NCBI GenBank assembly: GCA_964454005.1
Contig: CAYVQE010000011.1
Location: forward strand, 1 to 64,000
Reading direction: 5' to 3'
Length of the DNA stretch: 64,000 nucleotides
From: CAYVQE01 sp964454005
GTDB lineage: Bacteria > Myxococcota > B64-G9
Shown here: positions 9,301-17,105 of the stretch, in pieces
Numbering within the stretch: the first letter of the stretch is position 1
Layout: every line of letters begins with the position of its first letter
Made by a program: the position numbers and the translations under genes
The notes under the pieces: generated by a model
What the model was told of the DNA's origin: nothing
The model's database searches: none
The model's input: only the letters and a program-made list of their open reading frames with translations

Positions 9301-9845
9301 CTGCCGGGGCGGCGGCCAAGGCGCGGTTTTTGCTGGCCGACCATCGGCTGCAGGCCTACGAGCGTATCACCTTCGACGTGCCCATCCGCCGGCTCAAGCG
9401 GACCCTGGAGATCAAGGCCGAGCGACTCAAGGACATGGAGTCGCGCTACCGCGAGGTCTTCGACTACAAGCGGGTGGAGTGGACCCTGGCGGCCTACTAT
9501 CGGCTGGGCTATCTCTACCAGAACTTCGCCGAGTCCCTGATCAACGCCCCCTGCCCGCGCGGGCTCAGCATCGAAGAGTGCGACCTGTACAAAGTCAAGC
9601 TGGAGACCTACGCCGAGGCGCCGATCAAGAAAGCGGTGGCGGCATACGACCTGACGCTGGAGAAGGCCAAGCAGTTCAAGGCGGTCAACGAGTGGACGCG
9701 GAAGTCGCGCGAGGCCCTGTATCGGTTCGAGCCGCTGAAGTACCCGCTGCAGAAACAGCCGGCCGAGGCGCTGGTGGTCGACCGCCACGGGCCGCAGCCT
9801 CTGCTGCAGGTGGTCGACAGCGGGATGAAGCCCGAGGGCAAATAG
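6354..9845 (+). CDS. Large periplasmic TPR protein, AgmU/GltD-like
   Basis: A 1163-residue protein whose GTG start lies inside the end of the previous gene (23-base overlap) and follows GAGGA by eight bases. It has an Arg-rich n-region and a signal peptide to about residue 42, an Ala/Pro/Asp-rich linker (43-100), and then TPR-like repeats through nearly the whole remaining length, for example FAEAAEAYSLVRDSAAGDKY and SADKALNNAALCY-like helices. Size, location and repeats match the large TPR proteins of the Myxococcus gliding cluster (AgmU/GltD), which sit in the periplasm and contact the Agl motor. The assignment rests on architecture and context. Confidence 0.8.
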   Translation: MCSKRSTEIGAAPRRGRRTSWPGTVLAGLAWLILGLEPVSAQPAGDAADDPPPDSGPAADAEAPAADPDAADAADPEAAAEDEAAAVEAPPAGAPSPEEARELEEMLKMVEDFQAQTRAYKKEVQLIVERKYEEQKQAVVQSYERAIAEMEKEEVKRRLEAIEVFERFLAKYPDDPGYTPSALWRLAELHYENAKYELGKREDAYEKKLRAFHSGELKQAPVPPEPHFERTVGLLQRLIRDFPDYKLLDGAHYLLAYCLQEQDEVAEAEQVWRDFVERFSDSKLLPEVYTRLGELYFEDPDKLELAIGAYEKVLEHPDSRMFDKALYKLAWTYYKIDRFDEAVQNFDRLIAWADEGSEEEGAVTRSELRKEAMLYLAISFAEETWAGSGVENAKRFMDTRGGGREYDGEFFRELGEVYAIDTRYQKSIEAYREALRRYPKHPENPELMASIIDSYYRLRQRDKAAAAEERLVREFGPGSDWYAANEDDPEVVSKADKLAEKALYNSAVFHHMLAQRLKGQEQAEESRSQYAMAASGYREYLKRFPRSRNAYELRYYLAECYYYSLQFAEAAEAYSLVRDSAAGDKYLAEAANAVVLARLNMVKQAVAAGRLDELQIYTSKNRPEDRDFEPKDIPPLRQQLIAACDAYVEKLPNDEETGNMAFRPAQIYYAYDHFDEARSRFEEIVARYDDEDLASSSINLIIESYLAAQDWVQVEHWSRKLASLTRDPELKKSLKNYELGARFNHASNLMKRGKALYDEGESEQANPLLDEAAETFIKLVNEDPEGENSDKALNNAALCYTWSNRPLSAGKLYERIVKEYPKSEFADNALFLMAYSAEQSYQFERAIENYLDLVERYPDSKHRADALYNAAVALEGDQRYRRAAGAYERYAKLFPEGPDAVQNFFHAGVVLEKAEAWREVIQLYQRFLRAYRRDPAQQELRLRASMKIAEAQAARGNDRLARRAYGNVIDMFDRAGLPAGGLAAGAAAKARFLLADHRLQAYERITFDVPIRRLKRTLEIKAERLKDMESRYREVFDYKRVEWTLAAYYRLGYLYQNFAESLINAPCPRGLSIEECDLYKVKLETYAEAPIKKAVAAYDLTLEKAKQFKAVNEWTRKSREALYRFEPLKYPLQKQPAEALVVDRHGPQPLLQVVDSGMKPEGK

Positions 9846-9879
9846 GCTGCGGCTGGTGGCACAAGGGAGAGACGCAATC

Positions 9880-11526
9880 GTGCGCAAGCCCTGGAACAGC
9901 CCGTTGGGGTGGATCGGTCTGCTGGCCGCGCTGGCGTTCGGCTGCAGCTCGGCGCCGGAGACCAGGCCCACGCCCGAACCGGAAGCCGAGCAGGCCGACG
10001 GCGAACAGGCCGGCGGCGAACAGGCCGACGGCGAACAGGCCGACGGCGAACAGGCCGGCGGTGAACAGGCCGGCGGCGAGCAGGCGGATTCGAAGGCGGA
10101 CGAGTCGGAGGCCGAAGTGGCGCCGTTGAGCGATGCCGATGCCGCGGCGACTCAGGCCGAAGATCAGCCACAGGCACCGGACGAGCTGGCGATCAGCGAG
10201 GAGACGGCGACGCTGCTGGCGCGGGCGGTGCAGACCGCCGAATCGGATCCGGCCGCCGCCATCGCCCTGGTCGAACAGGCGGCCGAATCCAATCCGAAGT
10301 GCACCCAGTGCCACTACAACCGCGGCGTGTTGCTCGAACGCCAGGCCCGGCCGGACGAGGCCGTGTCCGCCTACCGCCGCGCCTTGCAGAACGACCCGAC
10401 CCACCTGGCCACGGTCATCAACCTGTCCAACCTGTTGCTGCGCCGCGGCCAGGCCAAGCGCGCCCACCAGGTGGTGGCGGCCGCGGTGCGCAAGGCGCCC
10501 AAGGAGCTGGGGCTGCGCAACCAGCTGTGCAACGTGCTGCTGGCCATGGATCGCGTGGAGGCGGCCGCCGATCAGGCCAAGGGGGTGCTGCGGCTGGACG
10601 AACGAAACGTGCCGGCCATGATTCACCTGGCCATGACCTACTACCGGCGCGGCAAGCACGAACTGGCCGAGCGCATCCTGTCGCAGGCCAAGGGCATCGA
10701 TGAGCAGAACGCCCAGGTACACAACCGGCTGGGCTTCGTCTACCTGGCCCTGGACAACATGCGCGCGGCCATCTCACAGTTCGAAAAGGCGGTCGAGCTG
10801 CAGCCCGGCCTGACCGAAGCCCACAACAACCTGGGCGTGCTCTACTCCCGGGCCCACGACTATGACGCCGCGGTCGAGCAGTTCCGCATCGCCCTGGCCC
10901 AGGCACCGCATTGGGCCGAAGCCTACCTCAACCTGGGCAACGCCCTGCGCGGCGCGCAGCAGTACAAGGAGGCCGAGCAGGCCTACCAGAAGGTGCTGGA
11001 GCTGGACCCCGCAGAACGCCGGGCCCTGCTCAACCTGGGTCTGCTCTACATGGACGATGAGGTGCCGGACACCCTCAAATCCAAGCGCTACGCGCTGGCG
11101 GCCGAGTACTTGAAGAAGTATCGCCGGGCCGGCGGGCAGTACGAGAAGCTGGACACCTACATCGAGCGCAGCGAGAAACGCCACCAGCGCGCCCTGCGCT
11201 CCGAGGAGCGCCGGCGCAAGCGCGAGGCCGAGCGCAAGCGCAAGGAGGCCGAGGAGGCCCGGCGCAAGGCCGAGGAGGAGGCTGAGCGCAAGGCCGAGGA
11301 GGAGGCTGAGCGCAAGGCCGAGGAGGAGGCCCGGCCGGTCGGTGGCAAGCTCGGCGGTGGCAAGGACGAGCCGGGCGGCGGCAAGCTCGGCGGCGGCAAG
11401 GACGAACCGGAGGCGGCCGAATCCGATCGAAGTGGTCAAGAATCCCCGCCGGGTGCCGATGAGCCGGCGGACGGCGGAGGTGAGTCGGCGCCGGTGGGTG
11501 GCAAGCTGGGTGGCGACGAGAAGTAG
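9880..11526 (+). CDS. TPR lipoprotein, AglT/GltE-like
   Basis: A 548-residue putative outer-membrane lipoprotein. The start chosen is the GTG at 9880 (AGGGAGAG eight bases upstream), which puts the hydrophobic stretch and lipobox-like ALAFGC at the extreme N-terminus. Residues about 37-70 are a tandem EQADG/EQAGG array, about 110-420 are well-formed TPRs (HNRLGFVYLALDNMRAAISQ is one), and the tail is Lys/Glu coiled coil followed by GGKLGGGKDEP repeats. In Myxococcus, AglT/GltE is a TPR lipoprotein of the gliding complex, and the position here next to the channel genes supports that role. Confidence 0.8.
   Translation: MRKPWNSPLGWIGLLAALAFGCSSAPETRPTPEPEAEQADGEQAGGEQADGEQADGEQAGGEQAGGEQADSKADESEAEVAPLSDADAAATQAEDQPQAPDELAISEETATLLARAVQTAESDPAAAIALVEQAAESNPKCTQCHYNRGVLLERQARPDEAVSAYRRALQNDPTHLATVINLSNLLLRRGQAKRAHQVVAAAVRKAPKELGLRNQLCNVLLAMDRVEAAADQAKGVLRLDERNVPAMIHLAMTYYRRGKHELAERILSQAKGIDEQNAQVHNRLGFVYLALDNMRAAISQFEKAVELQPGLTEAHNNLGVLYSRAHDYDAAVEQFRIALAQAPHWAEAYLNLGNALRGAQQYKEAEQAYQKVLELDPAERRALLNLGLLYMDDEVPDTLKSKRYALAAEYLKKYRRAGGQYEKLDTYIERSEKRHQRALRSEERRRKREAERKRKEAEEARRKAEEEAERKAEEEAERKAEEEARPVGGKLGGGKDEPGGGKLGGGKDEPEAAESDRSGQESPPGADEPADGGGESAPVGGKLGGDEK
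9988..10087. repeat. 15-base tandem repeat inside the TPR lipoprotein gene
   Basis: Six to seven near-identical 15-base units encode EQADG or EQAGG just after the lipid-attachment site. Such an array can change length by slippage and would set the reach of the TPR domain from the membrane. Confidence 0.85.
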
Positions 11527-11584
11527 TCGGCGTCGATGATCTTCTTGACCGGCCGACACCCCTTCGCCTATAAGGAAAGGCAGC

Positions 11585-11848
11585 ATGGTCGGAAAGTTCA
11601 GGCGTTGGATGTGGCTGGGGCCGCTGTTGGCCATCGGCCTGGTCCTGGGGGCCGGGCAGGCCGCGGCCAAGAAAAAGCGCCAGGTGCGCCAGGTGGTCAT
11701 CGATGAGGTGACCCGCGTCGAGGGCAAGATCCAGAAGCCCGAGGTCTGGTACCTGCTGCCGCGTTCCAGCCTGAATTTCGAAGGCTTGCAGATCGATAAG
11801 AAGTTGGCACCCAAGATTATCGAGACCACGAAACAGGAACCTTTCTGA
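11585..11848 (+). CDS. Small exported protein of the Agl/Glt-type block
   Basis: An 87-residue protein with AAGGAAAGG upstream of its ATG, a signal peptide (about 1-28, ending AAA) and a short basic segment, followed by a conserved-looking core, VEGKIQKPEVWYLLPRSS, and LNFEGLQIDKKLAPKI. It lies between the TPR lipoprotein and the TolQ-like gene. I believe similar small proteins sit next to TolQ/ExbB genes in other Myxococcota, but I cannot name this one. Probably a periplasmic accessory of the channel complex. Confidence 0.72.
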   Translation: MVGKFRRWMWLGPLLAIGLVLGAGQAAAKKKRQVRQVVIDEVTRVEGKIQKPEVWYLLPRSSLNFEGLQIDKKLAPKIIETTKQEPF

Positions 11849-11899
11849 CCGAACCAGGCAGCGCACGCGCAGTTGCGGCATCGCATCGGAGGGTTGATC

Positions 11900-12667
11900 A
11901 TGACGAAGCGACGATCGGTTGCGAGGCAAACCATCCTGGCCCTGCTGCTGCTGGTGCCGGCCACGGCGCTGGCGGCGGAAGAGGCCGGCGGTGAGGGCTT
12001 CCTGAGCCAGATCCGCGATTTCTTCGAGTCCGGCGGCACGTTCATCTATGTCAACTGCGTGACCCTGGCCTGGGGCCTGGCGATCATCATCGAGCGGATT
12101 TTCTTCATTTTTTTCCGCTACAACGTCAACGCCGAGGCCTTCATGGCCCAGGTGCAGAAGCTGGTCATGGCCAACAACATCGAGCGGGCCATCAAGCTCT
12201 GCAACGCAGCGCCGTCGGCCGCGCTACCGCGCGTGGTCAAGGCCGGTTTGACCCGTGCCAACCGCGGCGAGCACGAGATCCGCAACGCGGTCGAGGAGGC
12301 CATGCTGGAGATCGTGCCCGTCCTCAACAAGCGCACCGGCAATCTGGCCCAGCTGGCCAACATCGCCACCCTGCTCGGCCTGCTCGGCACCATCACCGGG
12401 CTGGTCAGCGCCTTCTCGGCCACCGGTGCGGTCAGCCCCGAACTCAAGAGCCAGATGCTGGCCCAGGGCGTGTCCGAGGCGCTCTACACCACCGCCTTCG
12501 GCCTGGCCATCGCGGTCTTCTTCATGTTGGGCCACATGTTCCTGACCAACATGACCAAGAAGATCATCGACGAGATCGACCAGTGGTCGGTCAAGCTTGA
12601 GAACCTGCTGATTTCGCGTGGCAAAGGCGGTGTCAACGCCTTGGATCGGACCGGCCAGAGCTCTTGA
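11900..12667 (+). CDS. aglR: TolQ/ExbB/MotA-type proton channel, AglR-like
   Basis: Inner-membrane channel subunit (255 residues) that with ExbD-type partners uses the proton gradient to drive a trans-envelope complex. ATG at 11900 follows GGAGGG by six bases. Hydrophobic segments: a signal-like N-terminus (about 10-26), TM1 (about 45-70, IYVNCVTLAWGLAIIIERIF), TM2 (about 157-175, IATLLGLLGTITGLVSAF) and TM3 (about 195-220). The MotA/TolQ/ExbB core motif LLGLLGTITGL is intact. Two ExbD genes and a TonB-like gene follow, the arrangement of an Agl motor; the extra N-terminal hydrophobic stretch is unusual for TolQ. Confidence 0.88.
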   Translation: MTKRRSVARQTILALLLLVPATALAAEEAGGEGFLSQIRDFFESGGTFIYVNCVTLAWGLAIIIERIFFIFFRYNVNAEAFMAQVQKLVMANNIERAIKLCNAAPSAALPRVVKAGLTRANRGEHEIRNAVEEAMLEIVPVLNKRTGNLAQLANIATLLGLLGTITGLVSAFSATGAVSPELKSQMLAQGVSEALYTTAFGLAIAVFFMLGHMFLTNMTKKIIDEIDQWSVKLENLLISRGKGGVNALDRTGQSS

Positions 12668-12736
12668 TGGAACCTGGCGCCGGGCTGGGCTGTCACAAGG
12701 TCCAGTGCGGCGCGTTCGAGCGGAGGGCGTAGGCCC

Positions 12737-13345
12737 ATGGCCAGAAAACCATCGGAACGCTCAAAATCTCAGTCCGAGGCGGTGTCGCTGAACATCACGC
12801 CCTACCTCGACATCGTCACCAGCGTGATGCTGTTCATGCTGGTCACCTCGACCGGGCTGGTGCAGATCGGCGTGATCAACGTCAACGCGCCGCGCTACTC
12901 GGACCCGCTGACGCAGGGCTCGAAGCAGCAGGACGAGAAAGAAAAGGACGAGAAGAAGCTCAACCTGACCATCGGCATCACCTACAAGGGCCTGTACATC
13001 GCCGGCGTGGGCGGCGTGCTGGGCTCCGGCGAGGAGGAACCGGCCGCAGGCGAGGCCGAGGAGAAGAGCGCCAAGCCCACCATCCCGTTGCGGACCAGCG
13101 ACCCGGCTTGCCGCGATGCGCTGGCCCGGGGCACGCCGCCGCCGGCCTCCTGCTACGACTACGCCAAGCTGACCGGCGAGATGGTCACCGTCAAGAACCA
13201 GTTTCCCAAAGAGACCAAGGCCATCATCTACGCCCAGCCCGATGTGCCCTATGAGGTTCTGGTCCAGGTGATGGACGCCATCCGGCGCGACGAGGAAGGG
13301 CGGGCGCTGTTTTTCCAGGTCATCCTGAGCCCGGAGATCGCCTGA
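12737..13345 (+). CDS. ExbD/TolR-family proton channel subunit, AglQ/AglS-like
   Basis: A 202-residue ExbD-type protein with a cytoplasmic N-terminus, one transmembrane helix (about 16-42) and a periplasmic domain. The helix contains NITPYLDIVTSVMLFML with Asp25 at the conserved proton-carrying position. The periplasmic part has a charged insert (about 65-115) and ends with a VLVQVMDAIRRDEE segment typical of ExbD. It pairs with the TolQ-like protein upstream and the second ExbD downstream. I cannot decide between AglQ and AglS. Confidence 0.87.
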   Translation: MARKPSERSKSQSEAVSLNITPYLDIVTSVMLFMLVTSTGLVQIGVINVNAPRYSDPLTQGSKQQDEKEKDEKKLNLTIGITYKGLYIAGVGGVLGSGEEEPAAGEAEEKSAKPTIPLRTSDPACRDALARGTPPPASCYDYAKLTGEMVTVKNQFPKETKAIIYAQPDVPYEVLVQVMDAIRRDEEGRALFFQVILSPEIA

Positions 13346-13360
13346 GCCGAGGAGAAGGCC

Positions 13361-14008
13361 ATGAGCCCCGACGACTTCAGTTCCCGCCAACCGAACGGGC
13401 AGACCGATGGGCAGACGGTGTCCGATACCGGCGGCGTGGTCGCCTTTCCCGACTACGATGCCTTCACCGGCCAGCGGCTCGAGGAGCGCCGCAAGAGGCG
13501 GCGCCGGGCCAAGCGGGCCGCGGGCGAGGAGTCGACCGATCTGAACCTGATCCCGATCATGGGTTTGTTCACCGCCATGGTCCTCTATCTGCTCAAGAGC
13601 TACGCCACCGATCCGGTCAACATCAAGCCGGGACCCGAGATCCGCTTGCCCACCTCGACCACCAAGCTCATCCCCCAGAAAGCGGTGCAGGTGGCCATCT
13701 CCGACAAGATCGTGCTGGTCAACGACAAGCTGGTGGCCCGGGTCGAGAACGGTCGCGTGGCCAAGCGCTACAAGAAAAACGAGGACGAGAAGCAGCTTCT
13801 GATCGAGCCGCTCAAGAAGGCCCTGGATGCCGAGGCCGAGCGCGAGGAGCTGTTCGCCAAGAACAACAAGAAGGTCGAGTTCGGGGGAATGCTGACGGTG
13901 ATCGCCGACAAGCGCACCCCCTTTCGCCTGTTGACCGAGGTCCTATACAGCGCGGGCCAGGCCGAGTACGGCAGCTACAAGTTCGCCGTGCTCAAACAGG
14001 CGTCTTGA
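13361..14008 (+). CDS. Second ExbD-like subunit, lacking the transmembrane aspartate
   Basis: A 215-residue ExbD paralogue starting at an ATG after GAGGAGAAGG. It has a long Arg/Lys-rich cytoplasmic extension (about 1-58), one transmembrane helix (about 59-80) and a periplasmic domain. Aligning NLIPIMG with NITPYLD of the upstream paralogue puts Gly68 where the proton-binding Asp should be, and no other acidic residue lies inside the helix. In known ExbD/TolR/MotB proteins this Asp is essential. The protein may be a structural partner in an ExbD heterodimer. Gene position 16 bases after the first ExbD supports co-assembly. Confidence 0.82.
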   Translation: MSPDDFSSRQPNGQTDGQTVSDTGGVVAFPDYDAFTGQRLEERRKRRRRAKRAAGEESTDLNLIPIMGLFTAMVLYLLKSYATDPVNIKPGPEIRLPTSTTKLIPQKAVQVAISDKIVLVNDKLVARVENGRVAKRYKKNEDEKQLLIEPLKKALDAEAEREELFAKNNKKVEFGGMLTVIADKRTPFRLLTEVLYSAGQAEYGSYKFAVLKQAS

Positions 14009-14032
14009 TGTAGCCGGCAAGGGGCGGACATC

Positions 14033-15412
14033 ATGGCTGAGCCGCAGAAGGGAAAGATCCTCCGCATCGGGGTGATCCAGGGCGGCAAGATCATCGAGGA
14101 GAAGCTGATCCGCAAGCGGACGGCGGTCTCGGTGGGCACGTCCAGCCGCAACACCATCGTGCTCTCGGCGGCCGACGCCCCGCGCAGCTTCTCCCTGTTC
14201 GAGGCGCGCGGCAACGAGTACTACCTGGCCTTCGACGACAAGATGAGCGGCCGGGTCTCGGTGGCCGGCCAGGCGGCCGACCTGCAGTCGCTCAAGGCCC
14301 AGAACCTGGTCAAGAAGTCGGGCAACCTCTACCACCTCAAGCTCAACGAGGGCTCCCGCGGCCGGGTGACCGTGGGTACCTGCATCATCCTGTTCCAGTT
14401 CGTCCAGCCGCCCCCGGAGCCGGTGCGCCCGATGCTGCCGGCCTCGGTCAAGGGCTACTGGACGCGCAACATCGATTGGCCCTACACCTCGACCTTCGGC
14501 GTGGTGGTGATCGCCATGCTGGCCTTGATGATCTCGGCCAAGCAGGTGCCCCTGCCCAAGGAGCCGGACATCGACGACATTCCGGACAAGTTCGTCAAGA
14601 TGGCCATGCCGGACAAGGAGCCCGTCGTCGATGAGCCCGAGGACGAGGGCGAGGGTGCGGGCGACGACGAGCCCAAGCCGGAGAAGAAGAAGGGCAAGAA
14701 GGACCAGGCCGAGGAAGAACCGGCCGAGGAGCCGGGCGACGGCATGGATGCCGAAGCCCGCAAGGCTGCCCGGCGCGCGGCCATGGAGGATAAGGTCGAG
14801 GGCCGCGGCCTGCTCAAGGTGCTCGGCGCCAAGGGCCCGGGCGGCATGGCCGGCGACTCGGCCGTGGCCGACGTGTTCTCCGAGGGCAGCGGCGAGGGCG
14901 GCGATGACGTGTTCGACAACATCGGCGGCGGGTTGGACGTGGCCACCGCTCCCGGCCAGAAGGGTTCGCGGGGCGGCTCCAGTGCCGGCGCGGCGGCCGA
15001 CATCGATAACCTGGGCACCAAGGGCGTGGTCGGCAAGGCCGGCCGCGGTGGGCGCAAGAAAGCCGAGGCGCGGGTGGTGGCCCGGGTCTCCTCGGCCGCG
15101 GTCGAGGAGTTCGACTCGGACTCGCGCAGCCAGGCCGATATCAAAAAGATCATGCGCCGGCGGCTGGGGGGCATCAAACGCTGCTACGAGCGACGGCTGA
15201 AGCGCAACCCGGAGCTGCGCGGCAAGGTGGTCATCCGCTTCATCATCCATCCGGGCGGCAAGGTGATCGAGGTCGAGGTGGTCGAGAACACCACCGGTGA
15301 CACCGAGCTGGCCGCCTGTATCCGCAGCCGGGTGCGGATGATCCGCTTCGGCTCTGCACCGGGCGGCGAGACGGCGGTCACCTACCCGTTCATCCTGGCC
15401 CCCGGCGGTTGA
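14033..15412 (+). CDS. gltG: GltG/PglI-like protein: FHA-like domain, TM helix, TonB-type AgmX/PglI C-terminus
   Basis: A 459-residue inner-membrane protein. Residues about 8-125 form a beta-rich FHA-like domain (VGTSSRNTIVL resembles the FHA GRSxxxN pattern but lacks the GR), one transmembrane helix is at about 155-172, then comes an acidic/Lys linker of 170 residues, and the C-terminal 100 residues are an AgmX/PglI TonB-like domain with GGIKRCYERRLKRNPEL and GKVIEVEVV. This architecture is that of GltG, which spans the periplasm and links the cytoplasmic side of the gliding machine to the outer-membrane parts. It follows the channel genes by 25 bases. Confidence 0.85.
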   Translation: MAEPQKGKILRIGVIQGGKIIEEKLIRKRTAVSVGTSSRNTIVLSAADAPRSFSLFEARGNEYYLAFDDKMSGRVSVAGQAADLQSLKAQNLVKKSGNLYHLKLNEGSRGRVTVGTCIILFQFVQPPPEPVRPMLPASVKGYWTRNIDWPYTSTFGVVVIAMLALMISAKQVPLPKEPDIDDIPDKFVKMAMPDKEPVVDEPEDEGEGAGDDEPKPEKKKGKKDQAEEEPAEEPGDGMDAEARKAARRAAMEDKVEGRGLLKVLGAKGPGGMAGDSAVADVFSEGSGEGGDDVFDNIGGGLDVATAPGQKGSRGGSSAGAAADIDNLGTKGVVGKAGRGGRKKAEARVVARVSSAAVEEFDSDSRSQADIKKIMRRRLGGIKRCYERRLKRNPELRGKVVIRFIIHPGGKVIEVEVVENTTGDTELAACIRSRVRMIRFGSAPGGETAVTYPFILAPGG

Positions 15413-15479
15413 TCGAGTGCCGCGCCCGGCGCCGACGGCCGGGGCGCCCGCCGGTGGGGGCGTTCGAGAGGTGGACACC

Positions 15480-16505
15480 ATGAAGGCCCTGTGGCTGCGC
15501 GAGGTACGGGCGATCCTGGAGCGGGAAGACTTCATCGAGTGGTGGCGGGCTCTGGTCGAGCTGGGCCGGGAGCGCAGCCAGGTGACCGAGCGCCACGAGG
15601 AGCTGCTGGCACAGGCCAACCTGACCGATTTTCGGGCCGAGCTGACCCAGAAGCACGCCATCGACACCTTGTACCAGGCCGGCGAGCTGGAGGATGCGGC
15701 GGCGCTGCTGCTGGCCGAGTCGGCCGAGATCGAGAACAAGGCCTACGAGGCGGTGGCCAACTTCGAGGCGCAGCGCATCGCGGTCTCCGATCTCTACTCC
15801 CAGATGGGCGCGGTCGAGCACAACTTCCTCAGCGTCCAGTCCGCGGTGGAGCAGCTCAAGACCGATCTCGAACAAGCCGGTGAAGCGGATCGGCGCAAGG
15901 ACATCTCGCGCCAGCTGCGCCGCAAGCAGGAGTCGCTGAGCGACTGGGACCGCCGGCTGCGCGAGGCCTCGAGCACCTACGAGCGCGGCCACAGCCGCAA
16001 GATGCGCCTGTGGGAAGAGGTCGAGCAGATGTGGGCGCGCTCGATGGACATCAACCTGAGCGTGTCCGAGAAGCGCGCCCGCTCCCGCCGGGCGCGCAAG
16101 GCCGCCGAGCGTCTGTTCAAGGAGGCCGAGGGATACAAGAAGTCCGCCGAGTCCCTGTCGCAGCAGGCCGAGCAAGCGGGCGAGCGGGTCGGCGAACTCG
16201 AGCAGGCCATCGAGCAGCAACGGGCCGAGGCCCGCGGGTTGTTCGGCTGCATCGTGGGCGAGGAGTTTCTGTACTGGCCGCGCCGGGAGAGCAACAAAGA
16301 GGTCTACTGCATGCCGATCGAGGATCATCCGACCGGGTTCAACATCGAACTCGAGGCGCGCAATCTCTACCTGGTCGGCCGCCAACGCGGTGTCGAGTTC
16401 ATCGAGCCCTTGCCGCACGGCGATGGCATCGCCGAGGATCAGGACGGGCGGATCGACGACTTCTTCGGCGGGCCGGCGCCCGAGGGTGGGGGTGGCGAGA
16501 GCTGA
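15480..16505 (+). CDS. Cytoplasmic coiled-coil protein of unknown function
   Basis: A 341-residue protein without signal peptide or membrane segment. ATG at 15480 follows GAGAGGTGG; an earlier in-frame start would add 21 Pro/Gly-rich residues. Almost the whole chain (about 15-250) is charged coiled coil with many Gln, Glu and Arg; a short globular C-terminal part (about 255-325, GCIVGEEFLYWPRRESNKEV) follows. It lies between the GltG-like gene and a cyclic-nucleotide-binding protein, so it may be a cytoplasmic adaptor of the machine. No family was recognised. Confidence 0.75.
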   Translation: MKALWLREVRAILEREDFIEWWRALVELGRERSQVTERHEELLAQANLTDFRAELTQKHAIDTLYQAGELEDAAALLLAESAEIENKAYEAVANFEAQRIAVSDLYSQMGAVEHNFLSVQSAVEQLKTDLEQAGEADRRKDISRQLRRKQESLSDWDRRLREASSTYERGHSRKMRLWEEVEQMWARSMDINLSVSEKRARSRRARKAAERLFKEAEGYKKSAESLSQQAEQAGERVGELEQAIEQQRAEARGLFGCIVGEEFLYWPRRESNKEVYCMPIEDHPTGFNIELEARNLYLVGRQRGVEFIEPLPHGDGIAEDQDGRIDDFFGGPAPEGGGGES

Positions 16506-16581
16506 CTCCCTCGGCACCGGTTTTTGCCGGGGCGCCCGATGCGCTATTCAGCACTTGCAGCCGGGGGAGCCATGGACCGGC

Positions 16582-16611
16582 TTGTCGGCGGTCGGCCCGG
16601 CGTGGTATGTT
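16582..16611 (+). promoter_or_regulatory. Possible promoter of the cNMP-binding protein gene
   Basis: TTGTCG (16582-16587), 18 bases, TATGTT (16606-16611), about 45 bases before the start codon at 16658. Each box matches consensus in four of six positions. Confidence 0.3.
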
Positions 16612-16657
16612 CACCACTCATATCGCACGGCGCGAAGGATTGGCACGCGAGGTGGCC

Positions 16658-17104
16658 ATGAACAAGACCGAGGAGCTGCAACGGTCGCAGCTGTTCGCGG
16701 GCTTGTTGCCCGAAGAGATCGAGATGCTGGCCGAGCTGATGCAGCAGCAGCATTTCGAGGCCGGGACGGTGGTGTTCGAGCAGGGCGAGGTGGGTGATTC
16801 TCTCTACATGCTGGTCGAAGGGGCGGTCGACGTGGTGCGCAAACGCGCCGACGGCTCCGAGGTCGTGCTGACCACGCTGCAGGCGCCGAATTTCTTCGGT
16901 GAGATGAGCCTGATCGACAAGGAGTACCGGTCGGCCACCATCCGGGCGGCGGCGGACTCGAGCTTGCTGTGCCTGTCGAATGAAAATCTGCACAGCTTCG
17001 CCAGGGTCTACAAGAACGGCTTCACCCTGGTGGTGATCAACATCGCGCGCGTGCTCAGCTCCCGGCTGCGCGAGACCAACGAGAAGCTTTCTGCCAACCT
17101 CTGA
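16658..17104 (+). CDS. Cyclic-nucleotide-binding domain protein
   Basis: A 148-residue single-domain protein of the CAP/PKA regulatory fold without a DNA-binding helix-turn-helix. ATG at 16658 is preceded by GAGGTGG. The domain starts at about residue 12 (LFAGLLPEEIEMLAEL), has a beta-roll with GEVGDSLYMLVEGAV, and a phosphate-binding cassette FFGEMSLIDKEYRSATIRA that keeps the Glu and the Arg-Ser-Ala expected of a nucleotide binder. It could sense cAMP or c-di-nucleotides, or bind a partner. Being the last gene of the motility-type block, it may link that machine to second messengers (inference). Confidence 0.85.
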   Translation: MNKTEELQRSQLFAGLLPEEIEMLAELMQQQHFEAGTVVFEQGEVGDSLYMLVEGAVDVVRKRADGSEVVLTTLQAPNFFGEMSLIDKEYRSATIRAAADSSLLCLSNENLHSFARVYKNGFTLVVINIARVLSSRLRETNEKLSANL

Positions 17105-17105
17105 T

